Positions 59,397 through 64,000 of a stretch of DNA of 64,000 nucleotides are shown here, in pieces. Source of the DNA: Vibrio sp. CK2-1 (lineage in GTDB: Bacteria; Pseudomonadota; Gammaproteobacteria; Enterobacterales; Vibrionaceae); assembly GCF_021726515.1 (NCBI RefSeq), contig NZ_JAKKCJ010000003.1, positions 62,001 through 126,000 of the forward strand, in the 5' to 3' direction. The stretch's first letter is position 1, and each line of letters opens with the position of its first letter. The position numbers were made by a program, and so were the translations under genes. The notes beneath the pieces were generated by a model that was not told where the DNA came from, searched no databases, and saw only the letters and a program-made list of their open reading frames with translations.

Positions 59397-60407
59397 TTAC
59401 AGTTTAATGAGCATCTTACCGATGTTCTCACCTTTAAATAATCCAAGGAAAGCATCAGGAGTGGCTTCGATGCCTTCACGGGTCGTCTCTTTCCAGCTGA
59501 TTTTTCCTTGCTCAACCCATTGAGTTAATTGCGCAACGTAGCTTGGATAATGTTCCCAGTGATCAGAGACGATGAAGCCTTGAATGCGTAGGCTCTTCTT
59601 GACGATGTTAGCCAGATTATTTGGGCCGGCTTTAGCGTCTTCTAGGTTATATAGATCAATCATGCCGCAGACACTCATGCGTCCATAACGATTTAATAAA
59701 TTTAATGCGGCTTCTAGGTGATCTCCACCAACATTCTCGTAGCATACATCAACACCTTGTGGGCAATGTTCTGCGAGTGCGGCTTCAAGCTCAGCGGCAT
59801 TGTTATAATCTTTGTAATTGATGACGCCATCGACACCAAGTGATTTTAACCATTCCACTTTTTCATCACTACCAGCACTACCAATAACGCGGCAGCCTTT
59901 TAATTTAGCAAATTGACAAACTAGGCTACCGACCGCGCCTGAAGCGGCAGAAACTAATACGGTTTCGCCTTCTTTCAGTTCGCCAATAATATTCAAACCA
60001 ACCCAAGCGGTTAAGCCTGGCATACCTGCAACACCGAGGAAGCTTTGGTCGGGTAGTGTAGTCTGTGGCAGTTTTTGTACCATGTCACCGGTTGAGACTG
60101 CGTATTCGCGCCAACCAAGCATGCTGTTAACTTTATCGCCTACTTGAAAATCTGGATGCTTGGATTCAATCACTTCACCAATCGCAGAGCCTTGCATTAA
60201 TTCACCAAGTTGAAATGGCGGTACATAACTTTCAGCATCGGTCATTCTGCCACGCATATAAGGATCAACGGATAACCAAAGGTTCTTGATGATGAATTGG
60301 CCTTCAGTGATATCAGTAATCGTTTCGGTTTGTAACTCAAAACACTCTTGAGTTGGCATGCCAGCTGGACGTTGTTTTAAAGCGTAACCTTTACTTTCAA
60401 TATGCAT
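59397..60407 (-). CDS. NADP-dependent oxidoreductase of the CurA/leukotriene B4 12-hydroxydehydrogenase family
   Basis: 336 residues, zinc-free MDR family. WLSVDPYMRGRM (about 46-57), the nucleotide loop VLVSAASGAVGSLVCQFAK and CYENVGGDHLEAAL are typical of CurA/YncB and double-bond reductases. They reduce the C=C of enones with NADPH. It lies upstream of yqhD on the same strand and is divergent from a LysR regulator, which is likely to control it. Confidence 0.9.
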   Translation of the reverse strand: MHIESKGYALKQRPAGMPTQECFELQTETITDITEGQFIIKNLWLSVDPYMRGRMTDAESYVPPFQLGELMQGSAIGEVIESKHPDFQVGDKVNSMLGWREYAVSTGDMVQKLPQTTLPDQSFLGVAGMPGLTAWVGLNIIGELKEGETVLVSAASGAVGSLVCQFAKLKGCRVIGSAGSDEKVEWLKSLGVDGVINYKDYNNAAELEAALAEHCPQGVDVCYENVGGDHLEAALNLLNRYGRMSVCGMIDLYNLEDAKAGPNNLANIVKKSLRIQGFIVSDHWEHYPSYVAQLTQWVEQGKISWKETTREGIEATPDAFLGLFKGENIGKMLIKL

Positions 60408-60517
60408 TGGAACCTCTATCGTGGAGTTGATTGAAAATTTATGCTGTTAGAATAGCGAGAAAGGTAATATATTCCTAATGCATAAAGATAATTACCAAAA
60501 TGAGCTAAAGTCATATC

Positions 60518-61432
60518 ATGAATAAGCTAAATCAAGTCGACTTAAATTTATTGGTCGCATTACAAGCTTTGATTCGCACCAAAAGTGTCACCAAAGCGGC
60601 TTTGCAACTGAATATCACGCAATCGGCAATGAGCCGTACTTTGCAGCGTTTACGTCATCAATTTGGTGATCCTCTATTTGTGCGAACCAAAGGTGGTCTG
60701 CTACCTACCGAGCGTACGATTGAGATGTCGACGTCATTGGATTGTTTATTGCAGCACGCAGAAACGTTGCTCAACCCAGCGGCTTTTGAACCCAAGCAAG
60801 CCAATACGCATTTCACCTTAATGATGAGTGATTTTTTCTCGCAAGTTTTCATGCCACCCGTTTATAAAACATTATTTGAGCAAGCACCGGGCGTGTCATT
60901 GACGTGTTTAAATCGTCAGCCAGATATGATGGAAAAGTTATCACTTGGTGAGGCTGATTTAAGTTTTAGTAGTGATGTACAAAAACCGCAAGCTGATATT
61001 TATGCGCAGGCTCTTGGCCCAGATCGTTTAGTGACCATGATGAGGAAAGGCCACCCGTTAGCCAATCAACCTTTAACTTTAGATGCTTATTGTAATAGTG
61101 CCCATGCGTTAATTTCGATGGGAGGAGATAGAGCGGGAGCGATTGATTTGGCATTAGCAAAAATTGGTCGTAAACGTAACGTGGTATTGCGAATGCCGCA
61201 CTTTACTGCTGCGCCTTATGCCATTGAGCAAAGTGATCTATTGCTAACCTTACCGGGATGTTTGGCGAGAAAAATGGCAGAGCACTTAGAGGTGGTGGTG
61301 ATGGATACCCCAATAGAGACAGCAACCTACCAATATCATATGGTTTGGCATGCAAGACAACATAATAACCTTGCACACCGCTGGCTTAGAACCGAAGTTC
61401 AGAAAGTTTTATCGCAAGCGTTTTCTGAATAA
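60518..61432 (+). CDS. LysR-family transcriptional regulator
   Basis: 304 residues. The N-terminal helix-turn-helix has NLLVALQALIRTKSVTKAAL, QSAMSRTLQRLRHQFGDPLF and RTKGGLLPTE; the C-terminal two-lobed effector domain follows. The closest style is the NodD/LinR/PcpR-like branch (VDLNLLVAL). It is divergent from the curA-like gene with a 110-bp gap, the standard LysR target arrangement, so it probably regulates curA-yqhD. The inducer is unknown. Confidence 0.9.
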   Translation: MNKLNQVDLNLLVALQALIRTKSVTKAALQLNITQSAMSRTLQRLRHQFGDPLFVRTKGGLLPTERTIEMSTSLDCLLQHAETLLNPAAFEPKQANTHFTLMMSDFFSQVFMPPVYKTLFEQAPGVSLTCLNRQPDMMEKLSLGEADLSFSSDVQKPQADIYAQALGPDRLVTMMRKGHPLANQPLTLDAYCNSAHALISMGGDRAGAIDLALAKIGRKRNVVLRMPHFTAAPYAIEQSDLLLTLPGCLARKMAEHLEVVVMDTPIETATYQYHMVWHARQHNNLAHRWLRTEVQKVLSQAFSE

Positions 61433-61433
61433 T

Positions 61434-61514
61434 CATACCCGTCGTACTTGAAGTTGCAGCTTTGTTGATGGCGTTCATTCGCGCCTCACTGCAACGTCAA
61501 TTACTGTGGGTATG
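61434..61514. repeat. 81-bp palindromic intergenic element with CATACCC/GGGTATG ends
   Basis: Terminal inverted repeats CATACCC (61434-61440) and GGGTATG (61508-61514). Inner arms TGAAGTTGCAG and CTGCAACGTCA also pair imperfectly. It starts one base after the LysR stop and ends two bases before the DUF2069 stop. It is of the kind of small non-autonomous palindromic repeat common in Vibrio and enterobacteria. Confidence 0.75.
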
Positions 61515-61516
61515 TA

Positions 61517-61951
61517 CTATTTGTTTGAACCTTCATATTTGGCTTTTTCTTGCTTTTCTACTTCTGAAAGACGCGTTAGCTTTAAGCCAAGTGCTTTACC
61601 TTTGTGGCGAGCATAAAGAATATTGGCCACAAAATTAATGCTAGTTAAAAGCAGTTCAATAGCTGCAAGTATGCGCTCACCATTATCGATATATAAAATG
61701 GTTAATGAGTGCAAAAAGTAGAACATTAAAATGAAGTTCGCCCAAGCGTGGGTATAGGGTTTACCTTTAATGATACCGATAAAAGGCAGCAGTAACGGAA
61801 TACACCAACCTACGGTGACGGCGGTTGAGTTAAGATCGGGGTGAGGGGAAATGAAACCATGCCATGCGAGTACCCACAGCAGTAGTGCAAAGTAGCTAAA
61901 TAGAGCCAAGTAGCGATCAAAAAGTGGCGATGTCGCCGATGATTGTGTCAT
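61517..61951 (-). CDS. DUF2069 inner-membrane protein
   Basis: 144 residues with about four membrane helices (YLALFSYFALLLWVLAWHGF, TAVTVGWCIPLLLPFIGII, HAWANFILMFYFLHSL and a last segment near residues 95-113). It matches DUF2069, a small integral membrane family of unknown function. It is third in the arsC-like/wrbA-like/DUF2069 series, an arrangement usual in Vibrio. Confidence 0.88.
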   Translation of the reverse strand: MTQSSATSPLFDRYLALFSYFALLLWVLAWHGFISPHPDLNSTAVTVGWCIPLLLPFIGIIKGKPYTHAWANFILMFYFLHSLTILYIDNGERILAAIELLLTSINFVANILYARHKGKALGLKLTRLSEVEKQEKAKYEGSNK

Positions 61952-61999
61952 AAAGTCCGTTTCTTATGTTGATGAAGCATGATTTAGTGAAGCATGTGA

Positions 62000-62608
62000 T
62001 TAAGTATGTAGAGATGATAAGGCTAAAGCTGCTTTTGCTAAACGTTGGCCTTGTGCAAATGCTAACTCAGTCACTTGTTTATCGAGTCCGCTATGGCCTT
62101 GTTTCGATATCGAGCTTGCTCCATAGGGCGTTCCGCCTTTAAAGCTAGTGTGTAAACTTGGCTCTGAATAAGGGAGTCCCATTACCATCATGCCGTGATG
62201 CAATAGCGGTAACATCATTGATTGTTGAGTAGTCTCTTGCCCGCCATGAGGGGACGATGATGAGGTAAACACACAAGCGGGCTTATCAATTAAATCACCA
62301 GCGATCCACAAAGAAGTGGTTTGATCCCAAAAGTGTTTCATCGCCGCACTCATATTGCCAAACCAAACTGGACTACCAATTGCCAAACCATCACATTGCT
62401 TTAATTCTGGTAATTCGATCACAGGATCGGTAGCAGGATGGTCGTCATTGGAATCAATATCCGCAACAGTGCGCAATGAAGCTTGGCAGTTTTCTACCGA
62501 TTCTACCCCTCGGGCAATATGGCGAGCTAACTGCTGCGTTGTACCGTGTCGGCTATGGTACAACACAACAATAGTCACGGAGCTGCGCTTTAGCAGTGGA
62601 TCAATCAT
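62000..62608 (-). CDS. WrbA-like NAD(P)H:quinone oxidoreductase (flavodoxin fold)
   Basis: 202 residues. VVLYHSRHGTTQQLARHIA is the FMN phosphate loop (about 14-32), GLAIGSPVWFGNMSAAMKHF and VFTSSSSPHGGQETTQQS complete the FMN site. It fits WrbA type quinone reductases giving two-electron reduction. The start overlaps the arsC-like stop by four bases (ATGA), so the pair is co-translated. Confidence 0.88.
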   Translation of the reverse strand: MIDPLLKRSSVTIVVLYHSRHGTTQQLARHIARGVESVENCQASLRTVADIDSNDDHPATDPVIELPELKQCDGLAIGSPVWFGNMSAAMKHFWDQTTSLWIAGDLIDKPACVFTSSSSPHGGQETTQQSMMLPLLHHGMMVMGLPYSEPSLHTSFKGGTPYGASSISKQGHSGLDKQVTELAFAQGQRLAKAALALSSLHT

Positions 62609-62955
62609 AGAATCTCAAGCACTTGCTCTGGTGGGCGGCCATGGCGAGCTTGGTCATTGGCAACCACGATAGGGCGTTCAATCAGTTTTGGGTTTTCAGC
62701 CATAGCGTTAAATAGATTATCATCACTCAAAGCCTCATCGGCTAAGTTTAGTGATTTATAAATATCTTCTTTAATGCGCATCATATCGCGAACTTTGGTT
62801 AAGCCTAGTTGCTTAAACAAGGTTTTTAGCGTGGCAACATCCGGTGTATCGTCTAAATATTTAACCACTTGAGGTTCAATGCCTTGTTCGGTTAATAGCT
62901 CTAATGTTTGACGGCTTTTTGAGCAGCGTGGGTTGTGATAAATAACAACTGACAT
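62605..62955 (-). CDS. ArsC-family (YfgD-like) glutaredoxin-dependent reductase
   Basis: 116 residues, thioredoxin-like ArsC fold. IYHNPRCSKSRQTLELL has the nucleophile Cys12 and its arginine neighbourhood, and ERPIVVANDQARHGRPPEQV holds the anion-site residues. E. coli YfgD lies near bepA (yfgC), matching this position. No other ars genes are present, so a dedicated arsenate operon is unlikely; the true substrate is uncertain. Confidence 0.92.
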   Translation of the reverse strand: MSVVIYHNPRCSKSRQTLELLTEQGIEPQVVKYLDDTPDVATLKTLFKQLGLTKVRDMMRIKEDIYKSLNLADEALSDDNLFNAMAENPKLIERPIVVANDQARHGRPPEQVLEIL

Positions 62956-62982
62956 GACATATCCTTATAAAGTTTTAATGAA

Positions 62983-63999
62983 TTATTGTAGAGCAGCAAA
63001 ACGTTGCTGTTCGATACGCAATTGGTCAATCCGAGCATCATATCTTGCTTGTTGTAGACTGCCTAATTCGGCTAACTGACTTGCTCTAGTGTAGTTACTG
63101 ATTGCTTTATTCCAATTCGCTCGCAGTGCAAATATTTCACCTTCTGATGCTAATTGTTCCGGCTCATTGGCGGCTTTTCGATTAGCATTGGCTAACAATG
63201 ACCATCCCACCGTTTCATCTGGATGAGCATGGGTATACTTTTGTAAAATATTAATTGCCTCTTTATTGCGGTTTGCTTCAATAAGAACATTGGCATAGTT
63301 AATGGTTAATACTTGATTGCCCGGTTTTCTTTCGAGTCCTTTTTTAAGCAAAGTTATCGCGCTGTCATACTGTTTTTTATGTATGTATAAGTCAGACACC
63401 GCATCAAGATAAAAATTATTGTACGGATCGCTGGCCAGTAGTCGGGTTAAGATGGTTTCTGCTTGAGATATTTTACCGCTATCCATATAAACCAAGGCTT
63501 GGCCGTACTCTAAAGTTGGCTTTATCATTGGGCTGGCTTTTTGCAGTCTACGCTCAAACCAATCTAATGATTGAGCTGAATCGATGCTAGCATAGCGAGC
63601 GATCACTCGCGCTTTGGCAAGATGGAAATTAACAGAAATAGGTGGATTGACTCTAGGGTAACGGCCCGCTCTATCTCTTGCTTCGGATAGACGTGCTTTA
63701 GGTAAAGGGTGACTCAGCAACATTGGCGGCGGGGTGCTTGCATAGCGATATTGATCGGCTAATTGGCCAAAGAATTGAGGCATGCCTTCAGGATCAAAAC
63801 CGGCTCTGGCCAATGTGGCAATACCAAATCGGTCTGCCTCTTGTTCATTAGAGCGCGTGTAGTTAATACTGGCTTGCATTGAACCTGCGGTAGTGGCATT
63901 AACCGCAGCAATACCTGCTTCTGGAGAGGCGATAGCAAGTAATAATGAACCGACTAAAGCGGCAATCGTTAATGGCGTACGACGCGCTTGATCTTCCAT
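62983..63999 (-). CDS. bepA: BepA (YfgC) periplasmic metalloprotease/chaperone, 3' part
   Basis: The 5' end lies outside the window, so the signal peptide and HExxH motif are not seen. The visible 338 residues start at MEDQARRTPLTIAALVGSLL, just after where HExxH would be. NEQEADRFG supplies the third zinc ligand, LLSHPLPKARLSEARDRAG follows, and a C-terminal TPR array (about 110-330) completes it. BepA helps assemble or degrades LptD and other outer-membrane proteins with BamA. Confidence 0.92.
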   Translation of the reverse strand: MEDQARRTPLTIAALVGSLLLAIASPEAGIAAVNATTAGSMQASINYTRSNEQEADRFGIATLARAGFDPEGMPQFFGQLADQYRYASTPPPMLLSHPLPKARLSEARDRAGRYPRVNPPISVNFHLAKARVIARYASIDSAQSLDWFERRLQKASPMIKPTLEYGQALVYMDSGKISQAETILTRLLASDPYNNFYLDAVSDLYIHKKQYDSAITLLKKGLERKPGNQVLTINYANVLIEANRNKEAINILQKYTHAHPDETVGWSLLANANRKAANEPEQLASEGEIFALRANWNKAISNYTRASQLAELGSLQQARYDARIDQLRIEQQRFAALQ

Positions 64000-64000
64000 A

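Overview
The window reads as chromosomal DNA of a gammaproteobacterium of the family Vibrionaceae, most likely Vibrio or a close relative. Nearly every gene has an obvious enterobacterial orthologue in conserved order. Several Vibrio-type conserved families (DUF3549, DUF3301, DUF2066, DUF2069, DUF2310) sit between the blocks. I see no prophage, insertion sequence, CRISPR array, tRNA or rRNA gene. The assignment rests on protein recognition and gene order, not on a database search.

Layout. (1) 1-13.6 kb matches the E. coli gcvA-ygdD-rlmM-xni-ppnN-queF-syd-yqcC-truC region. Inserted into it are a TPR/degenerate-GGDEF membrane protein and a DUF3549-DUF3301-small protein-yaiI operon. (2) 13.8-38.1 kb is the classical envelope and macromolecular synthesis cluster: yaeH, glnD, map, then rpsB-tsf-pyrH-frr-uppS-cdsA-dxr-rseP-bamA-skp-lpxD-fabZ-lpxA-lpxB-rnhB-dnaE-accA. 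It ties translation, nucleotide supply, isoprenoid and phospholipid synthesis, outer-membrane protein assembly and lipid A synthesis into one long, mostly co-directional series. A t44-type S2 leader precedes rpsB. (3) 38.2-53.9 kb carries tilS, glnB, yafD, mltD, gloB, yafS, rnhA, dnaQ, fadE (with a FadR-type operator), lpcA and yafJ. The 1.2-kilo-residue tandem-repeat lipoprotein gene lies between dnaQ and fadE. (4) 54.1-58.1 kb holds purN/purM (with a PurR-type box), the divergent upp, and a DUF2066 gene. (5) 58.2-64 kb is a probable aldehyde/quinone stress region: yqhD-like and curA-like reductases, a divergent LysR regulator, DUF2069, a WrbA-like flavoprotein, an ArsC-like protein and the 3' part of bepA.

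The least explained content is of two kinds. First, a proline/glutamine/threonine-rich lipoprotein is built from about eighteen 48-residue repeats, each itself a duplicated 24-residue unit, followed by a 267-residue C-terminal domain I do not recognise. Second, the intergenic DNA is unusually repetitive. A dispersed element of about 45 bp (GCTCG...CTAGG...CGCTTCGCT...CTCGTAACTCG) occurs six times, and six short tandem arrays of unrelated 7-16 bp units sit just downstream of stop codons. There are also palindromic elements with CATACCC/GGGTATG or CCCAAG/CTTGGG ends. Otherwise this is ordinary core genome.
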